Assembly: GCA_050743365.1 (NCBI GenBank)
Contig: JBOGFI010000254.1
Location: 1 to 64,000, forward strand
DNA length: 64,000 nt
Source of the DNA: JBOGFI01 sp050743365
GTDB taxonomy: Bacteria; Actinomycetota; Acidimicrobiia; IMCC26256; JACDBD01
Reading direction: 5' to 3'
The notes beneath the pieces were generated by a model that saw nothing but the letters and a program-made list of their open reading frames with translations, was not told the DNA's origin and did no database searches. Position 1 is the stretch's first letter. Each line of letters opens with the position of its first letter. A program made the position numbers and the translations under genes. Shown piece by piece: positions 38,336 through 47,894 of the stretch.

Positions 38336-40463
38336 TGCTGATGCCGACCTGGTCGAGGACGAAGGCGAGGACCAGCGCCTCGTCCCTCCAGGCGTCGTAG
38401 CGGCCCGACGGGCCCGAGTGGCCGGTGCCCAGCTCCGTCTTCAGCAGCAGCGGCCGGTCGTCGGTCTTGGTCGCCCGCAGCTTCGCGACCCACTTGGCCG
38501 GCTCCCAGTACTGCACTCGCGGGTCGTTGAGCCCGCCGGTCACGAGCATCGCGGGGTAGTCCTTGGCCTCGACGTTGTCGTAGGGCGAGTACGACTTCAT
38601 CAGCTCGTAGATCTCGGGATCAGCCACCGGGTTGCCCCACTCCTCCCACTCGGTCACGGTGAGCGGCAGGCTCTCGTCGAGGATCGTGGTGAGGCAGTCG
38701 ACGAACGGCACCTCGGCGACGACGGCCCGGAAGAGGTCGGGCCGGGCGTTCACCACTGCTCCCATCAGGAGCCCGCCGGCGCTGCCCCCGCGGGCGACGA
38801 GGCGTTCCGGCGCGGTGTACCTCTCGGCGACGAGGTGTTCCGCGCAGGCGATGAAGTCGGTGAACGTATTGGTCTTGTGCGCGAGCTTCCCGTCGTCGTA
38901 CCAGCGCCGCCCGAGCTCACCACCGCCGCGCACGTGGGCGATCGCCCACACGAAGCCGCGCTCGAGCAGGCTCAGGCGCACCGACGAGAACGCGGGGTCG
39001 ATCGAGATCTCGTACGACCCGTAGCCGTAGAGGAGCAGGGGCGCGCGACGGTCGCGCTCGAAGCCGCGGCGGTGCACGATCGAGATCGGGATCTCGGTGC
39101 CGTCCACTTCGTTGAGCGCCCAGAGGCGGTGCGTCTCGTACTGCTCGGGGTCGAAGCCGCCGAGCACCGGCTGGCGCTTCACCACCTTCGCCCGGCGGGA
39201 CTCGAGGTCGTAGTCGATGTCGGAGACCGGAGTGACGAGCGATGTGTACTCGAAGCGCAGCGTGGTGGTTGCGAACTCGGGGTTGGAACCCGTCCACGCC
39301 GAGTAGACGGGGTCGGGCATGGCCACGAGGTGACTGTCGTCGTCGGCGAGGCGCCGGACGCAGATCCGCTCGAGCCCGCCGGCTCGCTCCGAGAGGACCA
39401 GGTGCCCCGCGAACGCCTCGACGCCGTCGAGCCGTACGTCGTCGCGGTGAGGGACGATCTCCGCCCAGCTCGCCCGGTCCGGGCTCGCTGCCGGCGCGGC
39501 CATGAGCTTGAAGTTGTCCGCCCCGGCGTCGTTGGTGAGCACGAACAACCGGTCGCCGTGCTCCTCCGACGCGTGGTGCTCGACGTGGTACTCGACGCCC
39601 TGGACGCGTGACGAGACCAGCCGCCGCCCCGCTCCGGGGTCGTCGGCGTCGACGAGCCATTGCTCGGTGGTCAGCTTCGAGTCGAGGGAGACCACCACGA
39701 ACCGCCCGGTGCGGGTGCGGCCGACCGAGGCGTAGAACCGGTCGTCGTCCTCCTGGTGGACCAGCGCGTCGTCGGCCGTCTCGGTACCGAGCACGTGGCG
39801 CCACACCTGCCACGGGCGCATGGCCTCGTCGGGACGGGTGTAGAGGATCGTGCGGTTGTCGTTGGCCCATGCCAGGCCGTAGTAGACGTCGGGAACGACG
39901 TCGGGCAGGTCGGCGCCGCCGTCGAGGTCACGGAAGCGCAGCTCGTAACGCTCGCCGCCGGTGACGTCGGTGGAGTAGGCCAGCAGCGCGTGGTCGGGGC
40001 TGACGGCGAAGCCGCCCAGCGCGAAGTACTCGTGCCCCGCCGCGAGCGCGTTCTCGTCGAGGAGCACCTGCTCCCCGCCATCGCCCGGTCGCGCCAGCGG
40101 GTCGGGCGGGTCGCCTTCGCCTCGCACGCGCCGGCAGTGCACCGCGTACTGCCGCCCCTCAATGGTCCGGCTGAAGTACTCGTACGGCCTGCGCGGCACG
40201 GGCGCCGACACGTCGGTCTCCTGCACGCGACCGACGATCTCGGCGTAGAGGGACTCCTGGAGCGTCTCGGTGTGTGCCATTGCCGCCCGCGTGTACGCGT
40301 TCTCCGCCTCGAGGTAGGCCAGAACGTCGGGGTCGTCGCGCTCGCGCAGCCAGTACCAGTCGTCGACGCGCTCATCGCCGTGGGCGCGCAGTATGTGCGG
40401 CCGGCGCGGCGCGAGCGGATGCCGAGGTAGGTCGGGCACCGCCGGAGTCTCGCGCGGGCGCAA
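38331..40463 (-). CDS. ptrB: Oligopeptidase B (S9A family)
   Basis: A 710-residue prolyl-oligopeptidase-family serine peptidase. The N-terminal seven-bladed propeller begins RVDDWYWLRERDDPDVLAYL and contains YYGLAWANDNRTILYTR. The catalytic domain has nucleophile RGGSAGGLLMGAV, Asp in VTGGLNDPRVQYWEP and His in LGTGHSGPSGRYD. GGELGRRWYDDGKLAHK and the acidic pair near EEWGNP favour oligopeptidase B (cleavage after Arg/Lys) over prolyl oligopeptidase. It is cytoplasmic and of usual length. Confidence 0.93.
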   Translation of the reverse strand: MRPRETPAVPDLPRHPLAPRRPHILRAHGDERVDDWYWLRERDDPDVLAYLEAENAYTRAAMAHTETLQESLYAEIVGRVQETDVSAPVPRRPYEYFSRTIEGRQYAVHCRRVRGEGDPPDPLARPGDGGEQVLLDENALAAGHEYFALGGFAVSPDHALLAYSTDVTGGERYELRFRDLDGGADLPDVVPDVYYGLAWANDNRTILYTRPDEAMRPWQVWRHVLGTETADDALVHQEDDDRFYASVGRTRTGRFVVVSLDSKLTTEQWLVDADDPGAGRRLVSSRVQGVEYHVEHHASEEHGDRLFVLTNDAGADNFKLMAAPAASPDRASWAEIVPHRDDVRLDGVEAFAGHLVLSERAGGLERICVRRLADDDSHLVAMPDPVYSAWTGSNPEFATTTLRFEYTSLVTPVSDIDYDLESRRAKVVKRQPVLGGFDPEQYETHRLWALNEVDGTEIPISIVHRRGFERDRRAPLLLYGYGSYEISIDPAFSSVRLSLLERGFVWAIAHVRGGGELGRRWYDDGKLAHKTNTFTDFIACAEHLVAERYTAPERLVARGGSAGGLLMGAVVNARPDLFRAVVAEVPFVDCLTTILDESLPLTVTEWEEWGNPVADPEIYELMKSYSPYDNVEAKDYPAMLVTGGLNDPRVQYWEPAKWVAKLRATKTDDRPLLLKTELGTGHSGPSGRYDAWRDEALVLAFVLDQVGISS

Positions 40464-40506
40464 ACCAGGTCGGATGCCAGAGGGCGACGACTACCCTGGC
40501 CATCTC

Positions 40507-40884
40507 ATGCCGACCGCGACGCCGATCGCCGCCACCGCCGAGGAGCTGGCCGCGGTCGCGTACGACGCCGACGGTCTCGTCCCCGCCATCGTCCAGGAGC
40601 GGGGGACCGGACAGGTGCTCATGCTCGCCTGGATGGACGACGAAGCACTCCGCCGCACGCTCGACGAGGGCCGCACGTGGTTCTGGAGCCGCCGCCGGCA
40701 GGAGCACTGGCGCAAGGGCGACACGTCGGGCGACCGGCAGTGGGTCCGCGAGGCCTACTACGACTGCGACCTCGACACGGTGCTGGTGGTGGTGGAGCAG
40801 GAGGGACGGGGCGCGTGCCACACCGGTGAGCGCAGCTGCTTCTTCCGGGCCTTCGGATCGAGCGCGACGCCGGACACGCGTTGA
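40507..40884 (+). CDS. hisI: Phosphoribosyl-AMP cyclohydrolase
   Basis: A 125-residue HisI. VLMLAWMDDEALRRTLDEGR, TWFWSRRRQEHWRKGDTSGD, YDCDLDTVLVVVEQEG and CHTGERSCFFRAF contain the zinc and magnesium ligands (Cys/His and three Asp of DCD). It hydrolyses PR-AMP to ProFAR. ATG 40507 fits the family N terminus; the frame is open earlier into the oligopeptidase promoter region. The stop overlaps the trpE start (TTGA), placing histidine and tryptophan genes on one transcript. Confidence 0.94.
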   Translation: MPTATPIAATAEELAAVAYDADGLVPAIVQERGTGQVLMLAWMDDEALRRTLDEGRTWFWSRRRQEHWRKGDTSGDRQWVREAYYDCDLDTVLVVVEQEGRGACHTGERSCFFRAFGSSATPDTR

Positions 40885-42407
40885 GCGGGCTTTCGCGCGA
40901 CGACTTCCTCGCACTGGCGCGCGATCACACCGTCGTCCCGGTGTGGCGGGAGGTCCTGGCCGACCTCGAGACGCCGCTGTCGGCGTTCGTCAAGCTGGTG
41001 GGTGACCGCGAGGGCTTCCTGCTCGAGTCGGTCGAGCACGGCGAGCGCTGGGGACGGTTCTCGTTCGTGGGTCGCGACCCGGCGCTCACGGTGATCGCCC
41101 GCGGGTGGGCGGTGGAGCTCGCGGGGCGCGCCACCCCGCCCCCCGGCATCCCGACCGGGGAGGGCGCGCTGGCCGCCCTCGAGGCGATCATGTCGTGGTA
41201 CCGCGCGCCTCGGCTGCCCGATCTGCCGCCGTTCCACGGCGGACTGGTGGGCTACCTCGGCTACGACGTCGTGCGCGAGATCGAGCGGCTGCCCGACGTT
41301 CCCCGCGATGACCTCGACTATCCCGACGCGGTGCTGTCGCTCACCGGTCACGTCACCGCCTTCGATCACTTCCGCCAGCGCCTGTACCTCATCGAGAACG
41401 TGCTGCTGACGCCGGGCGCCCCGGATCGGGATGCCGCGGCCGCCTACGACGACGCCCAGTCGCGGCTCGAGGCCCGGGTCGACGAGCTCGCCCGGCCGCT
41501 GCCGTACGTGCCGTCGCCGCCCCCGGGTGAGCTCGACGAGCTGCCGGAGTTCAGGTCGACGATGCCGGGCGGGCTGTTCCAGGCGGCGGTCGAGGCGGCC
41601 CGCGAGTACATCCTCGCCGGCGACATCTTCGAGATCATCCTGGCCCAGCGCTTCGACCTCGAAGGCGAATTCGATCCGTTCGAGGTGTACCGCGTGCTGC
41701 GCCAGGTCAACCCGTCGCCGTACATGTACTTCCTCCGTCACGCGGAGGCGAGCGTCGTCGGATCGTCGCCGGAGGCGCTCGTACAGCTGCTCGACGGTCG
41801 CGTCGTCAGTCGTCCGATCGCGGGGACCCGCTGGCGGGGCCGCACCGAGGAGCACGATCGGCGCATGGCGGCCGAGCTGAGCGAGAACCCCAAGGAGCGC
41901 GCCGAGCACATCATGCTGGTCGACCTCGCCCGCAACGACGTCGGACGCGTCGTGCGCTTCGGCACGGAGAAGGTGGACGAGCTGATGACGCTCGAGCGCT
42001 ACTCCCACGTCATGCACCTCACCAGCCAGGTGTCGGGCGAGCTGGCGGGCGACAAGAACGCGATCGACGTGCTGAGGGCGACGTTCCCCGCCGGTACCGT
42101 CAGCGGGGCTCCCAAGGTGCGGGCCATGCAGATCATCGACGAGCTCGAGCCGGTCAAGCGGGGACCGTACGCGGGAGTGGTCGGCTACCTGGACTTCTCC
42201 GGGAACCTCGACACCGCCATCGCCATCCGCACCATGATCTGGCGTAACGGGCGAGCGAGCGTGGCGGCGGGGGCAGGCGTCGTCGCCGACTCCGACCCGG
42301 ACGACGAGGACCTGGAATGCCACAACAAGGCGCGGGCGTTGCTCACGGCGGCAGCCGCCGCCCGGCGGCTCGCTCCGCTGTCGAGCCCCACGGAGGCGGT
42401 GCGATGA
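40881..42407 (+). CDS. trpE: Anthranilate synthase component I
   Basis: A 508-residue TrpE. The N-terminal regulatory half contains LLESVEHGERWGRFSFVGRD, with the ESxE-like Trp-binding serine region. The chorismate-binding half has EIILAQRFDLEGEFDPFEVY, YMYFLRHAEASVVGSSPEAL, RPIAGTRWRGRTEEHDRRMA, ERAEHIMLVDLARNDVGRV and GTVSGAPKVRAMQIIDELEP, all conserved. The start is TTG 40881 overlapping the hisI stop. trpG and trpD are not in the window. No leader-peptide attenuator is seen because trpE directly follows hisI. Confidence 0.95.
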   Translation: MSGLSRDDFLALARDHTVVPVWREVLADLETPLSAFVKLVGDREGFLLESVEHGERWGRFSFVGRDPALTVIARGWAVELAGRATPPPGIPTGEGALAALEAIMSWYRAPRLPDLPPFHGGLVGYLGYDVVREIERLPDVPRDDLDYPDAVLSLTGHVTAFDHFRQRLYLIENVLLTPGAPDRDAAAAYDDAQSRLEARVDELARPLPYVPSPPPGELDELPEFRSTMPGGLFQAAVEAAREYILAGDIFEIILAQRFDLEGEFDPFEVYRVLRQVNPSPYMYFLRHAEASVVGSSPEALVQLLDGRVVSRPIAGTRWRGRTEEHDRRMAAELSENPKERAEHIMLVDLARNDVGRVVRFGTEKVDELMTLERYSHVMHLTSQVSGELAGDKNAIDVLRATFPAGTVSGAPKVRAMQIIDELEPVKRGPYAGVVGYLDFSGNLDTAIAIRTMIWRNGRASVAAGAGVVADSDPDDEDLECHNKARALLTAAAAARRLAPLSSPTEAVR

Positions 42408-43288
42408 GCGAGACGACGTGGATGGCCCGCCCGCCCCGCGACGTCGTCGTGGCGTCGGGACCCAGCGCGCTCTCGTTCCTTCAGAGCCTGGTGTCGCAGG
42501 ATCTCGATCGGCTGGCGGACCGGCAGAGCGCGCACTCGTTGCTGCTGACGCCGCAGGGAAAGCTCGACGTCGACTTCCAAATCGCGCTGGTCGGTGACGA
42601 GGCCTGGCTGGTGTGCGAGGGCGGGTTCGGCGAGCATCTCGCCGCCTCGCTCGATCGGTTCAAGATCAGGGTGCAGGTCGCACTGGCCGAACGCCGGGAC
42701 TTCGCGGCCCTCGCCGTCCGCGGTCCGGAGCCGGCCGCTCGTACGCGGCCCGGAGACGACACGGTCGTGGTGCCCGTGCCGTGGCCCGGGGGCGACCGGT
42801 TCGACGTGGTCGGTCTTGCCCCGGCCGTCGACGAGGTGGAGGCCGCGCTGGCAGAGTCCGGGGTGGCTCGAATCGACGATGACGCCTACGAGGCGCTGCG
42901 AATCGAGGCCGGCGTCCCCCGGCAGGGGCTCGACACCGACGAGAAGACGATCCCCCAGGAAGCGTTTCTGGAGCGCGACGCGGTCTCGTTCGACAAGGGC
43001 TGCTTCCTCGGACAGGAGCTCGTGTGCCGCATCGACACGCGGGGTCGTGTGAACCGTCACCTGCGCAAGCTGGGCTCCATCGAGGGCGACCGCCCGCCGC
43101 GAGGCGCCGAGATCCTGGTCGGCGACCGGGTCGTCGGCGCCGTGACCAGCTCGGTCGATGCCGGCGAGCTGCCTCCGGCGGCGCTCGGCTACGTGCGCCG
43201 CGAGGTCGAGCCCCCCGCCCCGGTGGCGCTGCGCTGGGACGGCGGCGAAGCGCACGCGGTGGCGGAGGCGCTGCCGATGCAGTTGTGA
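42404..43288 (+). CDS. ygfZ: YgfZ/GcvT-like folate-binding protein
   Basis: A 294-residue COG0354 protein. The family hallmark K-G-C-[FY]-x-G-Q-E is present in DKGCFLGQELVCRIDTRG, preceded by EALRIEAGVPRQGLDTDEKT. The N terminus (LSFLQSLVSQDLDRLADRQ) matches the GcvT fold. YgfZ uses folate to assist assembly or repair of Fe-S clusters. ATG 42404 overlaps the trpE stop (ATGA), so it is translated from the his-trp transcript. Confidence 0.92.
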   Translation: MSETTWMARPPRDVVVASGPSALSFLQSLVSQDLDRLADRQSAHSLLLTPQGKLDVDFQIALVGDEAWLVCEGGFGEHLAASLDRFKIRVQVALAERRDFAALAVRGPEPAARTRPGDDTVVVPVPWPGGDRFDVVGLAPAVDEVEAALAESGVARIDDDAYEALRIEAGVPRQGLDTDEKTIPQEAFLERDAVSFDKGCFLGQELVCRIDTRGRVNRHLRKLGSIEGDRPPRGAEILVGDRVVGAVTSSVDAGELPPAALGYVRREVEPPAPVALRWDGGEAHAVAEALPMQL

Positions 43289-43533
43289 GCACCGCGCTCC
43301 TCGTCTACGGCTACCCCGCGTCGGTCGCGGTCATCGCCCGCTGGGTCCCGGTGGTGCGCGAGCGTCGGTGGGGGTGGCTCGCCGTCCATCACAGCGGCGT
43401 GGCGGCGATCGTCACCGGCTGGGCGCTGAAAGGCAACACCCGCAGTGTGATCGTGAACTCGAGCTGGCTCGTGGCGTCGTCGGTCTGGTTCGCTCTGGGC
43501 GGGAGGCGGCAGGCCGGGAACGGTCGACTCTGA
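43285..43533 (+). CDS. Small membrane protein
   Basis: An 82-residue hydrophobic protein with about two membrane segments (TALLVYGYPASVAVIARWVP, SSWLVASSVWFALGG) separated by a basic region (VVRERRWGWLAVHHSG). GTG 43285 overlaps the ygfZ stop (GTGA), which supports it as a real coupled gene. No family recognised. It ends the hisI-trpE-ygfZ operon and converges on the sensor kinase gene. Confidence 0.65.
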   Translation: MSTALLVYGYPASVAVIARWVPVVRERRWGWLAVHHSGVAAIVTGWALKGNTRSVIVNSSWLVASSVWFALGGRRQAGNGRL

Positions 43534-43566
43534 CCGTGCTATCAGTTACCTAGAAACGCGCACTGA

Positions 43567-45033
43567 TCAGCGCGCCGCGGGGATCTCCACCACGAACCGG
43601 GTGCCGGCGCCGTCGACGCGCTGGGCCTCGGCGGTCCCGCCCATCGCAGCCGACAGCTCGCGCACGATGGCGAGGCCGAGCCCGGTGCCGACCTTGCGGC
43701 CCGGCGCAGTACGTGAGGTGTAGAGCCGGTCGAAGACGCGCGGCAGGTCGGCGGGGTCGATGCCGGGCCCGTCGTCGTCGACCCGGAGCTGCACGCGCCC
43801 GTCTCGTGCCGTCACCCCGATCGTGACGCGCGACTGTGCGTACTTCAGCGCGTTCTCCACCAGGTTGGCGACGATCTGCCCCAGACGCTCGGCGTCGGCG
43901 TCGGCGGGGACCGGCTCGCCGGCGGTGAGCGCCAGCTCCACCCCGATCTCGGAGGCCTCGGGCCGGAACGCCTCCACCGCCTCGCCCACGACGTGCCGGG
44001 CGTCGACCGGCTGCGGGGTCAGCGAGAACTGGTGCGCGTCGAGGCGGGCCAGGTCGAGCAGGTCGGCGACCAACCGCTCGAGCCGGCGGGCCTCCGAGGC
44101 GATGATGGCAGCCGCACGCGCCTGGTCCTCTCGCCCTTCGACAGCGCCGTCGGCGATGGCCTCGGCGTAGCCCTTGATGGAGGTCAACGGCGTGCGGAGG
44201 TCGTGCGAGACGCTCAGGAGGAAGCCCCGCTCGAGGCCGCGCGCGGCTTCGAGCTCGGCCGCCATCCGGTCGAGGGCATGCCCGAGGCCCGCCAGCTCGT
44301 CGTCGGCGTGGCGGCCGAGGCCGACGCGGGCCGACAGGTCGCCGGCGGCGATCCTCCTCGCCACGCTCTCCATCGCCGCGAGCGGGCGCGTCAGGCGGCC
44401 GGCGAGATAGGCGGCCACCAGGATCGCGACCACGAGGGCGAGGCCGGCGGCCAGCAGGAAGAACGGCGCGGCGCGTCCGAGCGGGTTGGTCTCGATGTCC
44501 TCGGTGACGATCAGCACCGGGGTGTTGGCCGCGTCATCGGCGGCGAGCGGCTCGGCCACGAACGCCACCGAACCGCGATGTCCGCTCTGCTCCCGCCCGT
44601 TCGTCAGAGCCTCGACGTCGAGATCGTCGGGCTCCAGGCCCTCGGGCAGCGCCAGGAGGCCGGCGTCGGCGGCCGCGGGTCCTGCACCGAGGATCCCGGT
44701 GACGTCCTCGACCACGCGTCCGTCGCCGGTGATCACGACGGCGGTGCCACCGGAGATGCGCAGGACACCACTCACGAGATCCGCGATCTGCCTCCGAACG
44801 CCATCAGCGTTGCTTCCGGGATTGGCGCGCAGGCGCTGAAACCGGTCGCGCAGTCGGTCCAGCGCGTCAGCGACGGGTGGAGCATCCTCCCGGAGGTCGC
44901 GGATGGCGGCGTCGGTGGCGGTCCGGCGGGCGAGGGCGGCGGTGCCGGCGGCGCTGAGCACCAGCACCCCGAACGCGACCACCACGATGGCGACGAGCAG
45001 CCGCGTGCGGAAGCGCGGGGTCGGGCGTCTCAC
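43567..45033 (-). CDS. Sensor histidine kinase
   Basis: A 488-residue membrane kinase. TM1 is LLVAIVVVAFGVLVLSAAGT, followed by an extracytoplasmic sensor of about 150 residues, TM2 FFLLAAGLALVVAILVAAYL, HAMP (RPLAAMESVARRIAAGDLSA), HisKA with H-box SVSHDLRTPLTSIKGYAEA, and HATPase with N (LVENALKYAQ), D (DDDGPGIDPADL) and G (GTGLGLAIV) boxes. It is complete and normal in layout. The signal is unknown. GTG 45033 overlaps the response regulator stop (GTGA). Confidence 0.94.
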   Translation of the reverse strand: MRRPTPRFRTRLLVAIVVVAFGVLVLSAAGTAALARRTATDAAIRDLREDAPPVADALDRLRDRFQRLRANPGSNADGVRRQIADLVSGVLRISGGTAVVITGDGRVVEDVTGILGAGPAAADAGLLALPEGLEPDDLDVEALTNGREQSGHRGSVAFVAEPLAADDAANTPVLIVTEDIETNPLGRAAPFFLLAAGLALVVAILVAAYLAGRLTRPLAAMESVARRIAAGDLSARVGLGRHADDELAGLGHALDRMAAELEAARGLERGFLLSVSHDLRTPLTSIKGYAEAIADGAVEGREDQARAAAIIASEARRLERLVADLLDLARLDAHQFSLTPQPVDARHVVGEAVEAFRPEASEIGVELALTAGEPVPADADAERLGQIVANLVENALKYAQSRVTIGVTARDGRVQLRVDDDGPGIDPADLPRVFDRLYTSRTAPGRKVGTGLGLAIVRELSAAMGGTAEAQRVDGAGTRFVVEIPAAR

Positions 45034-45746
45034 CGGCGGGAGGCGGGCCGCTCCGGCGCCGAGGACTCGAGTCGGTAGCCGACGCCGCGCACGGTCTTGA
45101 TCGTGACCGCGTCGCCGAGCTTCTTGCGGACCTGCGCGATGTGCACGTCGACGGTCCGGGCGTCGCCGAACCAGTCGTAGCCCCACACGCCGTCGAGGAT
45201 CTGCTGACGGCTGAGCGCGAGGCCGGGACGTTCGGCGAGGTAGCGGAGGAGGTCGAGCTCCTTTGTCGTCAGCTCGACCGGCTCGTCGTCGACGCGGACC
45301 TCGCGGCGCCCGACGTCGACGGTGGCCCGCCCCGCTTGCAGGACCTCGGGCGCGGGGCCGCCGTCGGTACGGCGCAGCACCGCCTTCACCCGCGCCACGA
45401 GCTCGGCGGGTGAGAACGGCTTCGTGAGGTAGTCGTCCGCCCCGAGCTCGAGGCCCAGCACCCGGTCGACCTCGCCGTCACGGGCGGTGAGGAAGATGAT
45501 CGGGATCTGCGACGTGGCCCGGATCCGCTTGCACACCTCCAGGCCGTCGAGGTCGGGCAGACCGACGTCGAGCACGACCAGACGGGGCCGGTGGTCGCGC
45601 ACCGCCCGAAGGCCCGCCTCGCCGTCGGCCGCCTGGAGGACCCGGAAGCCCTCCCGCGCGAGGTAGAGGTCGACGAGATCGGCGATGTTGGCCTCGTCGT
45701 CGACCACGACGATCGTCCCCTTGCTGTCACTGGCCATCGTGCCCAT
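45030..45746 (-). CDS. OmpR-family response regulator
   Basis: A 238-residue regulator. The receiver has the acidic pocket VVVDDEANIADLVDLYL, phospho-acceptor Asp in LVVLDVGLPDLDG and the conserved Lys in DDYLTKPFSP. The winged-helix effector contains VELTTKELDLLRYLAERPGL, ALSRQQILDGVWGYDWFGDA and TVDVHIAQVRKKLGD. It is coupled to the adjacent kinase gene. ATG 45737 is an alternative start. Confidence 0.94.
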   Translation of the reverse strand: MGTMASDSKGTIVVVDDEANIADLVDLYLAREGFRVLQAADGEAGLRAVRDHRPRLVVLDVGLPDLDGLEVCKRIRATSQIPIIFLTARDGEVDRVLGLELGADDYLTKPFSPAELVARVKAVLRRTDGGPAPEVLQAGRATVDVGRREVRVDDEPVELTTKELDLLRYLAERPGLALSRQQILDGVWGYDWFGDARTVDVHIAQVRKKLGDAVTIKTVRGVGYRLESSAPERPASRR

Positions 45747-45837
45747 GGTCGCACGATCTCCCGTCCGAGCGGTGCCAGAGCAACCCCAGTGTCCGACGCG
45801 TTCGCGGCGCGGCGATGAGGAGAACGTTCGTGGATTG

Positions 45838-47010
45838 TTAGGCGTCGAGCCGGTTGGTACGGGCGATGTCGCCCAGCCAGCGGGCGCTCGGCTTGGGGGT
45901 GCGCTCCTGGGTCTCCCGGTCCACGGCGATGAGGCCGAACGTGGGCTTGTAGCCGAGGGCCCACTCGAAGTTGTCCATCGCCGACCAGCAGAAGTAGCCG
46001 CGGACGTCGATGCCGTCGTCGAGGCAGCGGCGGAGGCCGCGGAGCGCCTCGGTGACGTACTCGATGCGCTGGCTGTCGTCGTCGGTGCCGATGCCGTTCT
46101 CGGTGACGTAGATCGGCACCTGCGCGATCTCGGCCGCCCGCCGCACCGTCGCCTCGAGCGACTGGGGCCAGAACTCGTAGCCCATGAGCGTGGTGCGCAC
46201 GCCCTCCTCGGGGCCCAGAATGCCGTCGGGGCCGAACCGGAGCCGGCTGTACATCTGCGCTCCGAGGTAGTCGTCGCCGCGCGCCGCCTCCAGGAAGACG
46301 TCCTCCATGCGGTGGCGGGCGTCGTGCATCGCCGCCTCGCCCCCCGGTACGGCCTGGAAGTCCTGCATCGAGAGCGTCAGCCCGACCGGCGCGTCGCCGG
46401 GTCCGGCCTTGATGGCGTCGTAGGCGAGGCGATGGGCGCGGATGATGGTGTCGTTGGCGCGCTGGTACGCGTCGAGGTCGCGCTTGCCGGGCGGGAACAC
46501 ACCGAGGTAATGGCCCATGAGCGCCACGATGTTGGGCTCGTTGATCGTGCAGTGGATGCCGACGTCCTCGCCGAGATGGCCGGCGGCCCGCTCGCAGAAC
46601 CGGGCAAAGCGCTCCGCCGTGACCGGGTCTTCCCAGCGGGCGGTACCCACGACTGCCCACCTCGGCGTCGTGAAGTGGTGGTAGGTCACCACCGGCACGA
46701 GACCGTGCGCCCGGCAGCACGCGATCATGCGGTGGTAATGGTCGATGGCGTTGCGCGAGAACTCACCCTCCTCCGGCTCGATGCGCGACCACTCGAGCGA
46801 GAACCGGTACGCCCCGAACCCGAGGTCCGCGAGCAGGGCGATGTCGTCGGGGTAGCGCCAGAAGTGGTCGCACGCGTCGCCCGACGGCTCCACGCACGGC
46901 GAGTCGGGATTGTGCTCCCACATCCACCAGTCGTTGTTCCAGTTGCCTCCCTCCACCTGGTGCGCGGCGGTGGCGGTGCCCCACACGAACCCGTCGGGAA
47001 ACTCGATCAT
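45838..47010 (-). CDS. GH1 family beta-glycosidase
   Basis: A 390-residue (beta/alpha)8 glycoside hydrolase. The start FPDGFVWGTATAAHQVEGG is the GH1 N-terminal signature; the acid/base Glu is in HCTINEPNIVALMG and the nucleophile in PIYVTENGIGTDDD. GYFCWSAMDNFEWALGYKPT and FGLIAVDRETQERTPKPSA complete the family pattern. It lacks a signal peptide and is probably an intracellular beta-glucosidase or beta-galactosidase. It separates the two-component system from trpC. Confidence 0.94.
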   Translation of the reverse strand: MIEFPDGFVWGTATAAHQVEGGNWNNDWWMWEHNPDSPCVEPSGDACDHFWRYPDDIALLADLGFGAYRFSLEWSRIEPEEGEFSRNAIDHYHRMIACCRAHGLVPVVTYHHFTTPRWAVVGTARWEDPVTAERFARFCERAAGHLGEDVGIHCTINEPNIVALMGHYLGVFPPGKRDLDAYQRANDTIIRAHRLAYDAIKAGPGDAPVGLTLSMQDFQAVPGGEAAMHDARHRMEDVFLEAARGDDYLGAQMYSRLRFGPDGILGPEEGVRTTLMGYEFWPQSLEATVRRAAEIAQVPIYVTENGIGTDDDSQRIEYVTEALRGLRRCLDDGIDVRGYFCWSAMDNFEWALGYKPTFGLIAVDRETQERTPKPSARWLGDIARTNRLDA

Positions 47011-47051
47011 GGGCGGGGAATCTAGGCGGTCCGCCGTACACTGCGTCGGCG

Positions 47052-47852
47052 ATGGGCGTGCTGGACGAGATCCTGGCGGCGAAGCGCGACGAGGTGACGC
47101 TGCTGCATCAGCCGGCCGCTCGCGACGCGATCCGCAAGGCCGCGCTCGAGGCGCCGCCGCCCCGCGACTTCGTCGGGGCACTGCGCCGCGAGGACGGCCG
47201 CCTCGCCGTCGTGGCCGAGATCAAGCGCCGATCGCCCTCGAAGGGAGAGCTCGCGCCCGGGCTCGATCCGGGGGTCACCGCCAAGGCCTACGAAACGGGT
47301 GGCGCGGCGGCTCTGTCGGTGCTGACCGACCGGCCGTTCTTCAGCGGGTCGGTCGACGACCTGCGCGCCGCCCGCGACGTCACGAGCCTGCCGGTGCTGC
47401 GCAAGGACTTCACCATCGACGAGACGCAGGTGTTCGAGGGGCGCGCCATCGGCGCCGACGCGCTGCTACTCATCGTCGCCGCGCTGCCCGACGACCCCCT
47501 GCTGGCCGACCTGCACGCGCTGGCGGTCGAGCTCGGCCTGGCCGCGGTGGTCGAGGTGCACGACGAGACGGAGCTCGACCGGGCTCTGATCGCCGGCGCC
47601 CGCGTGGTGGGGGTGAACTGCCGGGACCTCGGCACGTTCGAGGAGGACCTGGCGGTGGCCGAGCATCTGGCGGTCCGGATCCCGCCCGGCGTGGTCGCGG
47701 TGGCCGAGAGCGCGATCCGCGGGCCGGGCGACGCCCGCCGCATGGCCGGCGCCGGCTTCGACGCGGTGCTCGTCGGGGAGACGCTCGTGCGCTCGCCGGA
47801 CCCCACCGCCGCGGTGCGGGAGCTGGCCGGGCTCTCGGCGCGGCGGCGTTGA
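47052..47852 (+). CDS. trpC: Indole-3-glycerol-phosphate synthase
   Basis: A 266-residue monofunctional IGPS TIM barrel. AVVAEIKRRSPSKGELAPGL carries the catalytic Lys, ALSVLTDRPFFSGSVDDLRA, LPVLRKDFTIDETQVFEGRA, VVEVHDETELDRAL and VGVNCRDLGTFEEDL carry the remaining catalytic residues, and AESAIRGPGDARRM the phosphate loop. It starts a trpC-F-B-A block. The GH1 gene diverges 41 bp upstream. Confidence 0.95.
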   Translation: MGVLDEILAAKRDEVTLLHQPAARDAIRKAALEAPPPRDFVGALRREDGRLAVVAEIKRRSPSKGELAPGLDPGVTAKAYETGGAAALSVLTDRPFFSGSVDDLRAARDVTSLPVLRKDFTIDETQVFEGRAIGADALLLIVAALPDDPLLADLHALAVELGLAAVVEVHDETELDRALIAGARVVGVNCRDLGTFEEDLAVAEHLAVRIPPGVVAVAESAIRGPGDARRMAGAGFDAVLVGETLVRSPDPTAAVRELAGLSARRR

Positions 47853-47894
47853 TCGGCACGGGCGGCGGCGAGCGGTCCGGTACCTTCTCCTGCG

